Shown here: piece after piece, positions 42,940 to 52,618 of the stretch | Layout: the number at the start of each line of letters is the position of its first letter | Position numbering within the stretch: the first letter of the stretch is position 1 | NCBI GenBank assembly: GCA_002281485.1 | Contig: NCGF01000002.1 | Span: forward strand, 1 to 64,000 | Direction: 5' to 3' | DNA length: 64,000 nt | DNA from: Sphingomonas sp. 28-66-16 | GTDB taxonomy: Bacteria; Pseudomonadota; Alphaproteobacteria; Sphingomonadales; Sphingomonadaceae | Made by a program: the position numbers and the translations under genes | The notes under the pieces: model-generated | Database searches by the model: none | The model's input: only the letters and a program-made list of their open reading frames with translations | What the model was told of the DNA's origin: nothing

Positions 42940-43611
42940 ATGAATGCCATCGCCATTTATGACATGGACAAGACGATCACGCGGGCGCCGACTTGGACGC
43001 CCTTCCTGCTTCACGCGGCGTGGCGGCTGGCGCCGTGGCGGCTGGCCTTGCTGCCGATCGCCGGCGGGGCGGCGCTGGCCTATGCCGCCGGCGCGATCGA
43101 TCGTGCCGGTTTGAAACAGCTGACCCAGCGCCTGCTGATCGGCGAAGCCGCCGATGCCGGTGTACTGGGGCGGGTCGCGGACGATTTCGCGCGGAAGATC
43201 GTCGCCCGCGGCGTGTTCGCCGATGCGCGGGAGCGAATCGATCGCGACCGGACCGAGGGGCGGCGGCTGGTGATGGCGACCGCGTCGTTCAGCTTCTACG
43301 CGGGCGCCATCGCCGCCGCACTCGGCTTCGACGACGTCATCGCGACGCGTTCCGAGCGAGACGGGGCCGGCCGGGTGCGCGCGCGGATCGCTGGCGAGAA
43401 TTGCTACGGGGCTGCCAAATTGCGCATGATCGAGGCATGGTTCGACGCTATGGGCCTCGATCGCCGGGCAGCCACGATCCGCTTCTATTCGGATCATGTT
43501 TCCGATGCGCCGACTTTTGCCTGGGCCGATGAGGCGGTGGCGGTCAATCCCCACGCCCCGCTGCGGGCGATGGCCACGGCCAGGGGATGGCAGCAGGTCG
43601 ACTGGGCCTGA
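42940..43611 (+). CDS. HAD-family (subclass IB) phosphatase
   Basis: A 223-residue hydrolase with the nucleophile motif DMDKT at residues 8-12, motif II in RLVMATASFSFYAGAIA (Ser/Thr in MATAS) and motif III/IV in FYSDHVSDAPTFAWADEAVAVNP. Subclass IB includes phosphoserine phosphatase and lipid phosphatases such as the SerB-like PlsC partners. A membrane-like segment near residues 30-55 (RLALLPIAGGAALAYAAG) suggests membrane association. The ATG at 42940 is chosen because it begins directly before the catalytic domain. Confidence 0.88.
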   Translation: MNAIAIYDMDKTITRAPTWTPFLLHAAWRLAPWRLALLPIAGGAALAYAAGAIDRAGLKQLTQRLLIGEAADAGVLGRVADDFARKIVARGVFADARERIDRDRTEGRRLVMATASFSFYAGAIAAALGFDDVIATRSERDGAGRVRARIAGENCYGAAKLRMIEAWFDAMGLDRRAATIRFYSDHVSDAPTFAWADEAVAVNPHAPLRAMATARGWQQVDWA

Positions 43612-43621
43612 GGCGAGCCGA

Positions 43622-44884
43622 TCACAGCAGCAAGTCGATCGCGTGGATAGCGACCCCGACCAGCCCGCCGACGATCGTGCCGTTGATCCGGATATATTGT
43701 AGATCCTGCCCGACGGCATTTTCGAGCCGCCGGGTGATCGTCTGCGCATCCCAGCCATGCACCGTCTCCGACACCAGCCGGACGATCCCGTCGCCATAGT
43801 CGGCGGCGGTGCCGACGGCGGCACGCCGGACGAAGCGATTGATCGTCGCTTGCAGCCGCGCATCTTCCTGCAGTGTGGTGCCGAGCTGGTTGAGCGCTTC
43901 GCCGAGACGCCCGCTGCGCCCCGCATCGGGATCGCGCGCGATCCGCAACATGCTCTGCCGCGCCGATTCCCACAGCCCGTCGAGCCAGTTCTGCATCGCC
44001 GGATTATCGATCAATTCGAGCTTGAGCAGCTCGACCCGCGCGCGGACCTGATCATCGAACTGCAGATCGAAGGCGAGCCGGGCAAGCCCTTCCTCGGCCT
44101 TTGCGCGCAAGGGATGGCCGGGATCCTCGGCCATGTCGGCGAGCATCTGATCGAGCCCGTCGATGATCTTGTTGGCGAGCGTTTCGTCCAGACCTGTCCA
44201 GCGCATGATCGAGCCGGCCCGCTCGTGGACCATCGCCCGGATCATCGGTTCATTGGCGCTCAGCGTGCGGCCTGCCCAGCGAATGATCCCGTTGAGGAGC
44301 GGTAGATGGCGGTCCTTGGCCATCGCGGCGTCGAGCGCCTGGCCGAGCAGCGGCGCGATATCGAGCGTGCGCAGCCGCTGGCCGATCGTCGACTTGACCA
44401 TGCCGCCCAGGCGCTTCTGGTCGAACGCCTCGAGCAGATCGGCGGCGAGACGGGACGCGCCGCGCCGCATCCGGCCGTCACCACCCGAAGGGCTCGCTAG
44501 CCAGCGGCCGGCGGCCGATGCGATGTCGAGCTGCCGCATCCGCCGCGCTACCACGCCCGGCACTAGGAAATTGTCGCGCAGAAACGCCGCCAGCGCGTCG
44601 CCGATGCGGTTCTTGTTGCGCGGGACGATCGCGGTATGCGGGATCGGCAGGCCGAGCGGGTGGCGGAACAACGCGGTTACCGCGAACCAGTCGGCAAGCC
44701 CGCCGACCATCGCGGCTTCGGCGAAGGCGCGCAGAAACCCGAAGGCGGGGTTCACCCCGGCCATCGAGCGCGCGGCCAGATAGATCAGCGCCATGGCGAT
44801 GAGCAATCCGGTCGCGATCAGACGCATCCGTACGAGGCCCGGGGGCGGCGGCTCGGGTCGAACGAAGCGGGGAAACAGGTTCAT
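43622..44884 (-). CDS. DUF445 membrane-associated protein
   Basis: A 420-residue protein of the DUF445 (YjiN-like) family. The signature VGGLADWFAVTALFRHPLGL followed by IPHTAIVPRNKNRIGDALA is near residues 60-95. Hydrophobic segments lie at the N-terminus (RLIATGLLIAMALIYLAA) and at the very C-terminus (IVGGLVGVAIHAIDLLL), with a long helical region between. The function of the family is unknown. It follows the RND operon by 58 bases on the same strand and may be read from it. Confidence 0.9.
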   Translation of the reverse strand: MNLFPRFVRPEPPPPGLVRMRLIATGLLIAMALIYLAARSMAGVNPAFGFLRAFAEAAMVGGLADWFAVTALFRHPLGLPIPHTAIVPRNKNRIGDALAAFLRDNFLVPGVVARRMRQLDIASAAGRWLASPSGGDGRMRRGASRLAADLLEAFDQKRLGGMVKSTIGQRLRTLDIAPLLGQALDAAMAKDRHLPLLNGIIRWAGRTLSANEPMIRAMVHERAGSIMRWTGLDETLANKIIDGLDQMLADMAEDPGHPLRAKAEEGLARLAFDLQFDDQVRARVELLKLELIDNPAMQNWLDGLWESARQSMLRIARDPDAGRSGRLGEALNQLGTTLQEDARLQATINRFVRRAAVGTAADYGDGIVRLVSETVHGWDAQTITRRLENAVGQDLQYIRINGTIVGGLVGVAIHAIDLLL

Positions 44885-44942
44885 GCTCGAAACAATCCCT
44901 GAAACCCGAGATTGTTCAAGTCGGCATGATACCCGGGCTTGG

Positions 44943-47900
44943 TCACTCGGCGGGCTGCGGCTCCCCGGCGCCGGGGCGGTAGCCGATCGGCGCGGCAGGG
45001 CCGTGACCGATCGGGCGCGGGCCGCCGGGGCCGTTGTCGATCACCGGCACGCCGTCGTCGCCGGGGCGATAGGTAAGCAACCGCCGGCCGAGGCGCGGTC
45101 CGATCCATTGTTCGAGACCGACCGCGAGGCTGAAGCTCGCCGGAACGATCACCAGCGTCAGCAGCGTCGAGAGGATCAGCCCGCCGATCACGGTGACACC
45201 CATCGGCGCGCGCCAGCTGCCGTCGCCGGTCAGCGACAGTGCCACCGGCACCATCCCCGCGACCATCGCCACCGTCGTCATCACGATCGGCTGGGCACGC
45301 TTGTGGCCGGCGTCGAGGATCGCGGTGGCGATCGGCACGCCCTTGTTCATTTCCTCGAGCGCGAAATCGACCAGCAGGATCGAATTCTTGGCGACGATCC
45401 CGAGCAGCATCAGCAGGCCGATGAACACCGGCATCGACACCGGATCGCCGGTCAGCCGGATCGCGATCGCGCTGCCGAGCGGCGCGAGCGCCAGCGACCC
45501 CATGTTGACCAGCGGCGGCATCACCCGGCGGTACAGCAGCACCAGCACCGCGAACACCATCAGGATACCCGCGATCACCGCGATCAGGAAGTTGAGCAGC
45601 AGCTCGGCCTGCCATTTGGCCTCGCCGACGGTCAGCCGCGAGACGCCGTTGGGCAGGTTCTTGAGCGCCGGCAGCGCATCGATCTTGGGCATCGCGTCGC
45701 CGGTCACCTTGCCGGGAGCGAGATCGGCACCGATCGTGATCCGCCGCGTCTGGTTGCTCCGCTGGATCAGCGTCGGCCCGGCGCCGAAGCCGATATCGGC
45801 GATCACCTTCAGCGGCACCGATCCGCCAGTCGCGGTCGGCACCGGTAGATTCTCGATCGTCGACAGGTTGCGGCGCGAATCCTCGGCGAGCGCGACGCGG
45901 ATCGGGATCTGCCGGTCCGAAAGCGAGAATTTGGCGACATTCTGATCGATGTCGCCGAGCGTCGCGATGCGGATGGTCTGGCTCAGCGCGGCCGTGGTGA
46001 CACCCATATTGGCGGCCAGGTCCATCCGCGGCTTGATCGTGATTTCGGGGCGCTGAAGGTCGCCGTTGACGCGCGGCGCCCGCAGTTCGGGCACGGTGCC
46101 CATTTCCTGAACGAGCTGATTGGCGACCTTGTTGAGCAAGGCGGGATCGCTGCCCCCCAGCGTGATCGTGATGTCGCGGCCCGATCCGCCCCCGCCGCCA
46201 TTCTGCGACTGGAAATTGACCCGGGCATCGGCAACCTTGGCCAGCGCCGGCGCAAAGGCGCGCTCGAATTCGACGCTGCTCCGCTTGCGATCGCGCTTGA
46301 GCGTGATGAAGATGCTGGCATTGCCCACGCTCACATTGGTGAAGGCCGAGGCGACTTCGGGGGCAGGACGGATGATCGCCGTGACCTCTTCGGCAACTTG
46401 CTTGGTCTGTTCGAGCGTGGTGCCCGGCGCCATCTGGATGCGAATGCGGCTGAAATCGGTGTTGACGGTGGGCTGGAACGCCAGCGGAATCGGCTTGATC
46501 ACGCCAGGCAGCCCGACGAAGCCGACGATCATCAGCACGAACGAGAGCGCGCCGATCCCGACGGTCTTCCAGCGATTGAGCAGCGACCAGCGCAGCGCGA
46601 CCATATAGACGTCCATCAGCCAGCCTTCGCCATGCTCGGCATGGCCCTTGGCCTTCAGGAAATAGGCAGCGATCATCGGGGTGATGAGCCGTGCGACGCC
46701 GAGGCTGAGCAGCACGGCGACGACGACGGTCAGGCCGAAATTCTTGAAGAACTGGCCCGAGATGCCGGGCATCAGGCCAACGGGCAGGAACACCGCGACG
46801 ATCGACATCGTCGTCGCGAGCACGGCGAGGCCGATTTCGTCGGCGGCGTCGATCGCGGCCTGATAGGCCGATTTGCCCATGCGCATGTGGCGCACGATAT
46901 TCTCGATTTCGACGATCGCGTCATCGACGAGCACGCCCGCGACCAGGCTGAGCGCGAGCAGGCTGAGGAAATTGAGCGTGAAGCCGAGCTGATCCATGAA
47001 GAAGAACGCCGGAATCGCCGAAAGCGGGATCGCGATCGACGAGATCACGGTCGCGCGCCAGTCACGCAGGAACAGGAAAACGACGACCACAGCAAGGACG
47101 GCGCCCTCGACCATCGCCTCGATCGCCGAAATATATTGGGCCTTGGTGTAGTTCACGCTGGTGAACAGTTCGGTGAACTTGATCTTGGGATTTTCCTTCT
47201 CGATCTTGGCGAGCGCCTTCACCGTCGCGTCATAGACCGCGACGTCCGATGCCCCCTTGGCGCGTTCGACGCTGAAGGCGAGCACTTGCTTGCCGTCCAT
47301 CAGCGCCAGCGAGCGCTGCTCGGCATAGAGATCCTTGACCTCGGCGATGTCGCCGAGCTTGATCGTGCGACCGCCGCCGATCGCGATCTGCGTCTCGGAC
47401 AGCGCATTGGCGGTCTTGGCATTGCCGAGCACGCGCACCGATTGCTCCGAGCCGGCGATCTCCGCGCGTCCGCCGGCCGCATTGAGGTTGGTCTGGCGCA
47501 ATTGCTGGTTCACCTGAACCGCCGTCAGCCCATAGGATTGGAGCTTGACCGGATCGAGGATCACGCGGATCTCGCGATTGACCCCGCCGTTGCGGCTCAC
47601 CGCTGCCATGCCGGGAATCGCCAGCAGGCGCTTCGAGACGGTGTCGTCGACATACCAGCTCAGCCCTTCGAGCGTCATGTCGGTCGTCGCCGCCGAGAAA
47701 TAGGCGATTTCTCCGCCCGACACGTCGACGCGGTTGACCTGCGGCTCGAGAATGCCGTCGGGCAGATCGCTGCGGATCTGGGCGACCGCGTTGCGCACGT
47801 CGTTGACCGCGCGATCGATTGGCGTGCCGATCGCGAACTGGACGAACGTATTGCTGGTGCCCTCGCTGACGCTCGAATTGATCTCGTCGACCCCGGCGAT

Positions 47901-48128
47901 GCTCCGGACGGCGGCTTCGACGCGCTGGGTGACCTGCTTTTCGAGCTCGGTCGGCGCGGCGCCGGGCTGCGAAACCTGGATCTGCGCGGCCGGGAAGTCG
48001 ATATCGGGGCTGTCGTTGACGTCCATGCGCGTGAAGCTGACGATCCCGGCGATCGTCAGGGCGATGAACAAAACGATCGGCGGAACCGGATTGCGGATCG
48101 ACCAGGCGGAGATATTGCGGAAACCCAT
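44943..48128 (-). CDS. RND-type multidrug efflux permease
   Basis: A 1061-residue inner-membrane pump of the AcrB/MexB (HAE1) family that exports drugs or other hydrophobic compounds using the proton gradient. Twelve helices and two large periplasmic loops are apparent; the proton-relay pair Asp402-Asp403 lies in [17 protein letters not shown] duplicated second half is recognisable ([19 protein letters not shown]). The C-terminus carries a short Gly/Pro-rich tail. It is 6 bases downstream of the adaptor gene, forming an operon; no outer-membrane channel gene or regulator is next to it. Confidence 0.96.
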   Translation of the reverse strand: MGFRNISAWSIRNPVPPIVLFIALTIAGIVSFTRMDVNDSPDIDFPAAQIQVSQPGAAPTELEKQVTQRVEAAVRSIAGVDEINSSVSEGTSNTFVQFAIGTPIDRAVNDVRNAVAQIRSDLPDGILEPQVNRVDVSGGEIAYFSAATTDMTLEGLSWYVDDTVSKRLLAIPGMAAVSRNGGVNREIRVILDPVKLQSYGLTAVQVNQQLRQTNLNAAGGRAEIAGSEQSVRVLGNAKTANALSETQIAIGGGRTIKLGDIAEVKDLYAEQRSLALMDGKQVLAFSVERAKGASDVAVYDATVKALAKIEKENPKIKFTELFTSVNYTKAQYISAIEAMVEGAVLAVVVVFLFLRDWRATVISSIAIPLSAIPAFFFMDQLGFTLNFLSLLALSLVAGVLVDDAIVEIENIVRHMRMGKSAYQAAIDAADEIGLAVLATTMSIVAVFLPVGLMPGISGQFFKNFGLTVVVAVLLSLGVARLITPMIAAYFLKAKGHAEHGEGWLMDVYMVALRWSLLNRWKTVGIGALSFVLMIVGFVGLPGVIKPIPLAFQPTVNTDFSRIRIQMAPGTTLEQTKQVAEEVTAIIRPAPEVASAFTNVSVGNASIFITLKRDRKRSSVEFERAFAPALAKVADARVNFQSQNGGGGGSGRDITITLGGSDPALLNKVANQLVQEMGTVPELRAPRVNGDLQRPEITIKPRMDLAANMGVTTAALSQTIRIATLGDIDQNVAKFSLSDRQIPIRVALAEDSRRNLSTIENLPVPTATGGSVPLKVIADIGFGAGPTLIQRSNQTRRITIGADLAPGKVTGDAMPKIDALPALKNLPNGVSRLTVGEAKWQAELLLNFLIAVIAGILMVFAVLVLLYRRVMPPLVNMGSLALAPLGSAIAIRLTGDPVSMPVFIGLLMLLGIVAKNSILLVDFALEEMNKGVPIATAILDAGHKRAQPIVMTTVAMVAGMVPVALSLTGDGSWRAPMGVTVIGGLILSTLLTLVIVPASFSLAVGLEQWIGPRLGRRLLTYRPGDDGVPVIDNGPGGPRPIGHGPAAPIGYRPGAGEPQPAE

Positions 48129-48134
48129 CTGCGT

Positions 48135-49328
48135 TCAGCCCTTTGCCTTGGTGATGCCCGAATCCTTGACCGGCACCACTTTCTGTCCGGGATTGAGGAA
48201 GGCGCCCGCCGAGACAACGACCTGCTCGGTGCCGGTCAGCCCCTGCGCGATCGCGACGCCGGCGTCGGAGACCTGACCGACCTTGATCGGGCGCCGGACG
48301 ACTTCGTTCTTGCTGTCGACGACATAGACGTAATTGCCCTTGGCGTCGCTCTGCACCGCCGATTCGGGCAGCAACGGCACGTCCGAGACGCCGCTGACGA
48401 TCACCGCCGAGGCGAAACCGCCCGGGCGGAGCGCCTCGTTGTATGGTAGCGCGATCCGAACGACGCCCTGGCGGGTCTGTGGATCGATCACCGGCGACAC
48501 CTGCCAGACGCGGCCGTCATAGGTGCGATCGCTGCCGACCGGGGTCACTTCGGCGCCCACGCCGACCTTGACCGCGGTCATGTCCGAATCGCTGAGCGCC
48601 GCGCGCAGCTCGAGCTCGCCGCCCTTGGCGAGGCGGAACAGCGTGCCCGATCCGGCGCCAACGACCTGGCCGGGCTCGACGTTGCGGGTCAGCACCAGGC
48701 CAGCCGCTGGCGCGCGGATGTCGAGCCGACCCGTCCGCGCCAGCGTCTCCTTATACTGCGCCTGCGCCACGTTGACGCGGGCATTGGCGGCGTCGCGGGT
48801 CGCCGCCTTGCGATCGAGATCGGCCTTGGAGATGAAGCCGCGATCGACGAGCTGGGTCGCGCGATCGAGTTCGGCCTGGGCGAGCCGGGCATCGGACCGG
48901 GCGACGTTGATCTGGGCGGCGAGCGCCTGAGCGGTCTGCACCTGCACCGACCGGTCGATCGTCGCCAGCACCTGGCCGGCCCCGACCCATTGGCCGGGCT
49001 GGACGAGAACCTTCGTCACGACGCCGCCCTCGCCCGAAACGCCGACCGGCATGTCGATCTTCGCAGCGAGCGATCCGGTTGCCGAGATCGTCCGGTCGAC
49101 CGTCTGGCGCCCGGGGACCGCCACCGTCACGCTTGGCGCCTGCGCCTTGCCGTCGCCCGCCGCCGCGGTAGATTTCGATTTCGACGACAGTGCCCAGTAA
49201 CCGCCGACCAGCGCGAGCGCGACCACCACCAGCGCGACGATCCACCACCGCCGCCGCCGGGGACGGTCCCCGGACTCGCCCGAAAGCAGCCGCTCGTTAT
49301 TGCCAATCGTGCCTGGTTCGTAATTCAT
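48135..49328 (-). CDS. RND efflux periplasmic adaptor (membrane fusion protein)
   Basis: A 397-residue adaptor with one N-terminal membrane helix (RRWWIVALVVVALALVGGYWAL), a lipoyl domain (GEGGVVTKVLVQPGQWVGAGQVLATID), a coiled-coil hairpin (residues about 120-180) and beta-barrel and membrane-proximal domains. It links the permease to an outer-membrane channel. The ATG beginning MNYEPG is chosen because the frame upstream crosses the promoter region. GAGAG precedes it by 8 bases. Confidence 0.94.
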   Translation of the reverse strand: MNYEPGTIGNNERLLSGESGDRPRRRRWWIVALVVVALALVGGYWALSSKSKSTAAAGDGKAQAPSVTVAVPGRQTVDRTISATGSLAAKIDMPVGVSGEGGVVTKVLVQPGQWVGAGQVLATIDRSVQVQTAQALAAQINVARSDARLAQAELDRATQLVDRGFISKADLDRKAATRDAANARVNVAQAQYKETLARTGRLDIRAPAAGLVLTRNVEPGQVVGAGSGTLFRLAKGGELELRAALSDSDMTAVKVGVGAEVTPVGSDRTYDGRVWQVSPVIDPQTRQGVVRIALPYNEALRPGGFASAVIVSGVSDVPLLPESAVQSDAKGNYVYVVDSKNEVVRRPIKVGQVSDAGVAIAQGLTGTEQVVVSAGAFLNPGQKVVPVKDSGITKAKG

Positions 49329-49379
49329 GTGAGTCACTCTCGCGTATCGGCTTGCGCCGCCCCGGTTATCCGTGGCTGT

Positions 49380-49406
49380 ATTATATAAATAAAGCACCGA
49401 CCTCAA
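49380..49406 (-). promoter_or_regulatory. promoter of the efflux operon
   Basis: On the minus strand TTGAGG (49406-49401) and a perfect TATAAT (49385-49380) are 15 bases apart; using the overlapping TAATAC gives 17. It lies about 50 bases before the adaptor start in a short A+T-rich patch of otherwise GC-rich sequence. No regulator gene is adjacent. Confidence 0.55.
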
Positions 49407-49549
49407 GCGGTCGTTTTCAGGCAGGGCGCGCTTGCCTCGTTTTCGGTCTGTCCGCAACCCGCGCACGCGCGCCCGACGCCCGATTCGGTGTGTCCCGGTC
49501 GCCGCCAGATTCAGGTTGCATTGCCCCCGACATGGTCCGATTCTGTCGG

Positions 49550-49569
49550 CCGGGGCGATATCGCCCCGG
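49550..49569. repeat. 20-bp perfect palindrome before a GlsB gene
   Basis: CCGGGGCGATATCGCCCCGG is completely self-complementary, without a loop, and ends 17 bases before the ATG of the GlsB-type gene. In DNA it could bind a dimeric regulator; in RNA it could form a hairpin near the ribosome binding site. Confidence 0.5.
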
Positions 49570-49586
49570 TCTCGGGGGGCACTAAT

Positions 49587-49853
49587 ATGCTTTTGCAAAA
49601 CAGCTTTCTCGGCTGGATTTTGATCGGCCTCGTCGCCGGCGTTCTTGGCAAGATCATCATGCCTGGCAAGGATCCCGGCGGGTTTATTGTAACCATTTTG
49701 ATCGGAATTGCCGGCGCACTGCTCGCCGGTTTCGTATCGCAATCAGTGGGTTGGCGGATCGAGGGCGGGCTGGAGAGCTATGCCGCGGCCACCGGGGGCG
49801 CCGTCGTGCTGCTGGCGCTGTACCGGGTGGTGGTCACCAGGCGGGTACGCTGA
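49587..49853 (+). CDS. GlsB/YeaQ/YmgE-family stress membrane protein
   Basis: An 88-residue protein with three hydrophobic segments and the family's glycine-rich start GWILIGLVAGVLGKIIMPGKDPGG followed by IVTILIGIAGALLAGF. These transglycosylase-associated proteins accumulate under acid, osmotic or stationary-phase stress; their function is unclear. The ATG follows GGGGGG; the frame is open 33 codons upstream but that part is not family-like. It is convergent with a second member of the family about 220 bases away. Confidence 0.88.
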   Translation: MLLQNSFLGWILIGLVAGVLGKIIMPGKDPGGFIVTILIGIAGALLAGFVSQSVGWRIEGGLESYAAATGGAVVLLALYRVVVTRRVR

Positions 49854-49926
49854 GCAGCCGCGTCGCGACATGGCAACGGGCTTTATCGGCCGTTGCCGAC
49901 TCGGGCTGGCGACGCCCTGAAACGCA

Positions 49927-49960
49927 GAAAATCGTCGCGCCGAACAGTCGGCGCGACGAT
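49927..49960 (-). terminator. terminator between the two GlsB genes
   Basis: A perfect 13-bp stem, ATCGTCGCGCCGA/TCGGCGCGACGAT (49931-49943 with 49948-49960), has a 4-base loop. On the minus strand it runs into TTTT, so it should terminate the leftward GlsB gene. It may also stop rightward transcripts through stem strength alone. Confidence 0.8.
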
Positions 49961-50072
49961 CTCGTGTCGAGTCGGGATGAAGGGCCACGATCGCACAGGT
50001 CGATGGCGCCATCCCGGATGTAGTTTCGACTGGCTTACCGCGAGCGCCCGTATCGCGGGAGGCTGGCCTGAT

Positions 50073-50327
50073 TCAGCGGACGGTGCCGCGGCGAATGAGG
50101 TTGACTATCGCCAAAAGGATGATGGCGCCGATCAGCGAATAGACGAAGGTCGTGACGGTGATGACGTCGTTGATCCCGCCGCCGAACAGGAACGAGGCGA
50201 TCACCGAGCCGATGATGCCGACGACGATGTTGAGAATGATGCCCTGCTGCCCGTCGGTCCGCATGACCATGCTCGCGAGCCAGCCGCATATACCGCCCAC
50301 GATCAACCAGATAATTAGACCAACCAT
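50073..50327 (-). CDS. second GlsB/YeaQ/YmgE-family stress membrane protein
   Basis: An 84-residue paralogue of the neighbouring protein: MVGLIIWLIVGGICGWLASMVM, GIILNIVVGIIGSVIASFLFGG and a third helix ending VNLIRRGTVR. GGAGG six bases upstream supports the ATG at 50327 rather than a start four codons earlier. The two copies converge on a shared terminator and differ in their second half (this one has the longer third helix region), so they are old duplicates, not recent repeats. Confidence 0.9.
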   Translation of the reverse strand: MVGLIIWLIVGGICGWLASMVMRTDGQQGIILNIVVGIIGSVIASFLFGGGINDVITVTTFVYSLIGAIILLAIVNLIRRGTVR

Positions 50328-50411
50328 ATGTCCCTCCATGTTAGCGCCCGGCGGGCGACAGGGACAAGACTCGCCGGCCGGGGGGTTTGTTCCGCCCCCG
50401 ACCTGGTTGGC

Positions 50412-50711
50412 TCAATATTTCTGCTGGCGCTCGTAGAGCGAGCGATAATGCTGGATCCGCGTGACGCGCAAACCCGGCATTCCCGATCGATCGATCGCGC
50501 GCTGCCAGCCGGCAAATTCCTCGACGGTCAGATTGTACCGGGCGCAGACTTCGTCGACGCTCAGCAGCCCGCCATTGACGGCCGCGACGACCTCGGCCTT
50601 GCGCCGGACCACCCAGCGTGTGGTCTCGGGCGGCGGCAAGGTGTCGAGTGTCAGCGGTTCGCCGAGCGGTCCGATTACTTTTGCCGGGCGGATCTTCTGA
50701 TTTTCGATCAT
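50412..50711 (-). CDS. sciP: SciP-like DUF1153 protein (CtrA-pathway DNA-binding protein)
   Basis: A 99-residue protein matching SciP of Caulobacter in its core: KVIGPLGEPLTLDTLPPP then TTRWVVRRKAEVVAAVNGGL and a helix-turn-helix region SVDEVCARYNLTVEEF followed by QHYRSLYERQ. In Caulobacter SciP binds CtrA-regulated promoters and blocks activation during the swarmer stage. GAGG six bases before the ATG sets the start. Upstream lie two very short frames linked by ATGA overlaps. Confidence 0.92.
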   Translation of the reverse strand: MIENQKIRPAKVIGPLGEPLTLDTLPPPETTRWVVRRKAEVVAAVNGGLLSVDEVCARYNLTVEEFAGWQRAIDRSGMPGLRVTRIQHYRSLYERQQKY

Positions 50712-50812
50712 TCCAAACCTCGATCGGGGCGGGGGCCCCTCCAATTCAGTAACGGCAAATACACACCGGACTTGAACATCGCCTGAAACGGCTCGGTAAA
50801 CGTCGCGTTCAT
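50708..50812 (-). CDS. 34-codon frame linked by ATGA overlaps to both neighbours
   Basis: MNATFTEPFQAMFKSGVYLP continues to 34 residues. Its ATG overlaps the TGA of the 74-codon frame upstream (50809-50812), and its own TGA overlaps the ATG of sciP. No homologue is recognised and third-position GC is only moderate, so it may be a translated leader for sciP or chance. The double overlap is the only evidence. Confidence 0.35.
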   Translation of the reverse strand: MNATFTEPFQAMFKSGVYLPLLNWRGPRPDRGLE

Positions 50813-51033
50813 TGGTCGTTCCACCGGGCGATGCTCGTCGCGGTGGCGAGGTTGAAGGCGCCGTGCGGCGGCGCCATCAGGGTGATGTCGCGTGCCGGGG
50901 GGGTGCGCCCTTCGGCCATTGCGGTCGGGCTCGTCGCCTGCCGTCCGGCCACGCCGACCATCAACACCGCGAGATCGAGCGGCATTGCCGACATCGCCGC
51001 ATCTTTCTCGAGACGGAAAAATCCCAAATCCAC
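50809..51033 (-). CDS. small hypothetical protein upstream of sciP
   Basis: A 74-codon frame (GTG start; an ATG at codon 14 gives MSAMPLDLAVLMVGVAGRQ and 61 residues) with about 90 percent G or C at third positions in the ATG-started part, as expected of a real gene in this genome. No domain is recognised. The end IARWNDQ is followed by an ATGA overlap with the 34-codon frame. It may be a small accessory protein transcribed with sciP. Confidence 0.45.
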   Translation of the reverse strand: MDLGFFRLEKDAAMSAMPLDLAVLMVGVAGRQATSPTAMAEGRTPPARDITLMAPPHGAFNLATATSIARWNDQ

Positions 51034-51167
51034 CTACGCCACTTTCCAAACCGACTCGATTGATCGACCGGTCTAGCGCCGGGTTCTGAAGGTCCGGTAA
51101 AGGCGCTCTTGAAGAGAGATGGCGCGGCGCTTTGCATCGCGGCGGCCGATCCCCTATCTGCGCTGCC

Positions 51168-52274
51168 ATGATCGACGGCAATTTCCAGCTGGGGCCAGAC
51201 CCCGCCACCAAGCGGCTCGTCGTGGCGATGTCAGGCGGGGTCGACAGTTCGGTGGTCGCGGCGCTGGCCGTGCGAACCGGCGCCGAGGTGATCGGCATCA
51301 CGCTCCAGCTCTATGATCACGGCGAGGCGGTCGGTCGCGCGGGCAGTTGCTGTGCGGGGCGCGACATCCGCGATGCGCGCGCCGTCTGCGATCGGCTGGG
51401 TATCGCGCATTATGTGTTCGACCATGAAAGCAGCTTTCGCGATCAGGTGATCGACGATTTTGCCGATGAGTATCTCGCCGGCCGGACGCCGATTCCCTGC
51501 ATCAAATGCAATATCGGACCAAAATTCACCGATCTGTTGAAACTGGCCCGCGATCTTGGCGCCGATGCGCTCGCGACCGGCCATTATGTTCGCCGCGTCG
51601 AGGGCGCCGAGGGGGCCGAACTCCACCGCGCGATCGATCCGGCCCGCGACCAGAGCTATTTCCTGTTCGCGACGACCGCGCGGCAGATCGATTATCTGCG
51701 CTTTCCGCTCGGCGGCATGGCGAAAGCGCGGGTGCGCGCGATCGCCGCCGAAATCGGGCTCGGCGTCGCGTCGAAGCCCGATAGCCAGGATATCTGCTTC
51801 GTCCCCGACGGCGATTACGCCAAGCTCGTCAGGAAGCTTCGGCCCGAGGCGGATACGAGCGGCGAGATCGTCGACGAATCCGGGCGGGTGCTGGGGCGGC
51901 ACAAGGGCCTCATCCACTTCACCGTGGGCCAGCGGCGCGGGCTCGAAATCGGCGGCACGCCCGAGCCGCTCTACGTGGTTCGGCTCGAGCCCGACGACAA
52001 GCGCGTTGTCGTCGGCCCCCGGCACGCGCTCGCGGTCGGCGCGGCACGACTGACCGGGATGAACTGGATCGGCGGCGACCATGTCGGGCCGCTCACCGCC
52101 AAAGTGCGATCACTGGCCAAGCCCGTGCCGGCGCTGCTGCACGACGACCGTGTGGTGTTCGACGCTCCCGAATATGGCGTCGCCCCGGGGCAGGCGGCGG
52201 TGCTCTACGCCGGCGACCGCGTGTTGGGTGGCGGCTGGATCGCCGAAACCGAACGTGCGCGCGTCGCTGCTTAG
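51168..52274 (+). CDS. mnmA: tRNA-specific 2-thiouridylase
   Basis: MnmA adds sulfur to U34 of Lys, Glu and Gln tRNAs. The 368-residue enzyme has the ATP PP-loop SGGVDSS at residues 22-28, the catalytic Cys in IPCIKCN (Cys114) and the second Cys in [10 protein letters not shown] (Cys210); the [14 protein letters not shown] stretch and C-terminal barrel are complete. The ATG at 51168 starts MIDGNF; the frame is open 12 codons earlier. The gene stands alone between sciP and the convergent small gene. Confidence 0.97.
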   Translation: MIDGNFQLGPDPATKRLVVAMSGGVDSSVVAALAVRTGAEVIGITLQLYDHGEAVGRAGSCCAGRDIRDARAVCDRLGIAHYVFDHESSFRDQVIDDFADEYLAGRTPIPCIKCNIGPKFTDLLKLARDLGADALATGHYVRRVEGAEGAELHRAIDPARDQSYFLFATTARQIDYLRFPLGGMAKARVRAIAAEIGLGVASKPDSQDICFVPDGDYAKLVRKLRPEADTSGEIVDESGRVLGRHKGLIHFTVGQRRGLEIGGTPEPLYVVRLEPDDKRVVVGPRHALAVGAARLTGMNWIGGDHVGPLTAKVRSLAKPVPALLHDDRVVFDAPEYGVAPGQAAVLYAGDRVLGGGWIAETERARVAA

Positions 52275-52594
52275 CGTTTGAGCGGCGCCGGCTGGCAGCC
52301 GAGCAGCGGATCGAAGCGCACCGATCGGCTGGCGATCAGCGGCACCGAGGCGGTGACGGTCTTTGTCGCCGCGTTCTCGCTCAGCTGGATCGGCTCCATC
52401 CCCGGCTCGAAATCCTTGCGGCAATCCTTGAGATCACGGTTGCCGATATAGCGGCAGGAACAGGCGACCCGCGCGCCATAGCCGACGCCGAGTTCGAGCT
52501 GCGGCTGCAGCGCGCGGACATAGAGCCACGCGCCCAGCGCAGCGGCGGCGAGCAGGATCAGCACGGTCGGCAGGATCAGGCGTCTTGCGTTCAT
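52271..52594 (-). CDS. small membrane-anchored hypothetical protein
   Basis: A 107-residue protein with one N-terminal membrane helix ([21 protein letters not shown]) and a periplasmic part containing [14 protein letters not shown], a cysteine-rich patch, and a further Cys near the end. Conserved Cys pairs suggest a disulfide. The open frame runs far upstream but that part lies opposite the serine hydrolase gene; the ATG at 52594 is chosen. Its stop overlaps the mnmA stop by four bases. It is divergent from the serine hydrolase gene with 24 bases between, so the two share a promoter region and perhaps a role. Confidence 0.72.
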   Translation of the reverse strand: MNARRLILPTVLILLAAAALGAWLYVRALQPQLELGVGYGARVACSCRYIGNRDLKDCRKDFEPGMEPIQLSENAATKTVTASVPLIASRSVRFDPLLGCQPAPLKR

Positions 52595-52618
52595 CGTGGG
52601 GCAGCCTAGGCTGGGTTC

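Noticed and set aside
46398-48449. 683-codon open frame opposite the RND permease
   Set aside because: Composition is dominated by Arg, Asp, His and Gln, as expected for a reverse-strand shadow of a membrane protein gene; no ribosome binding site or domain.
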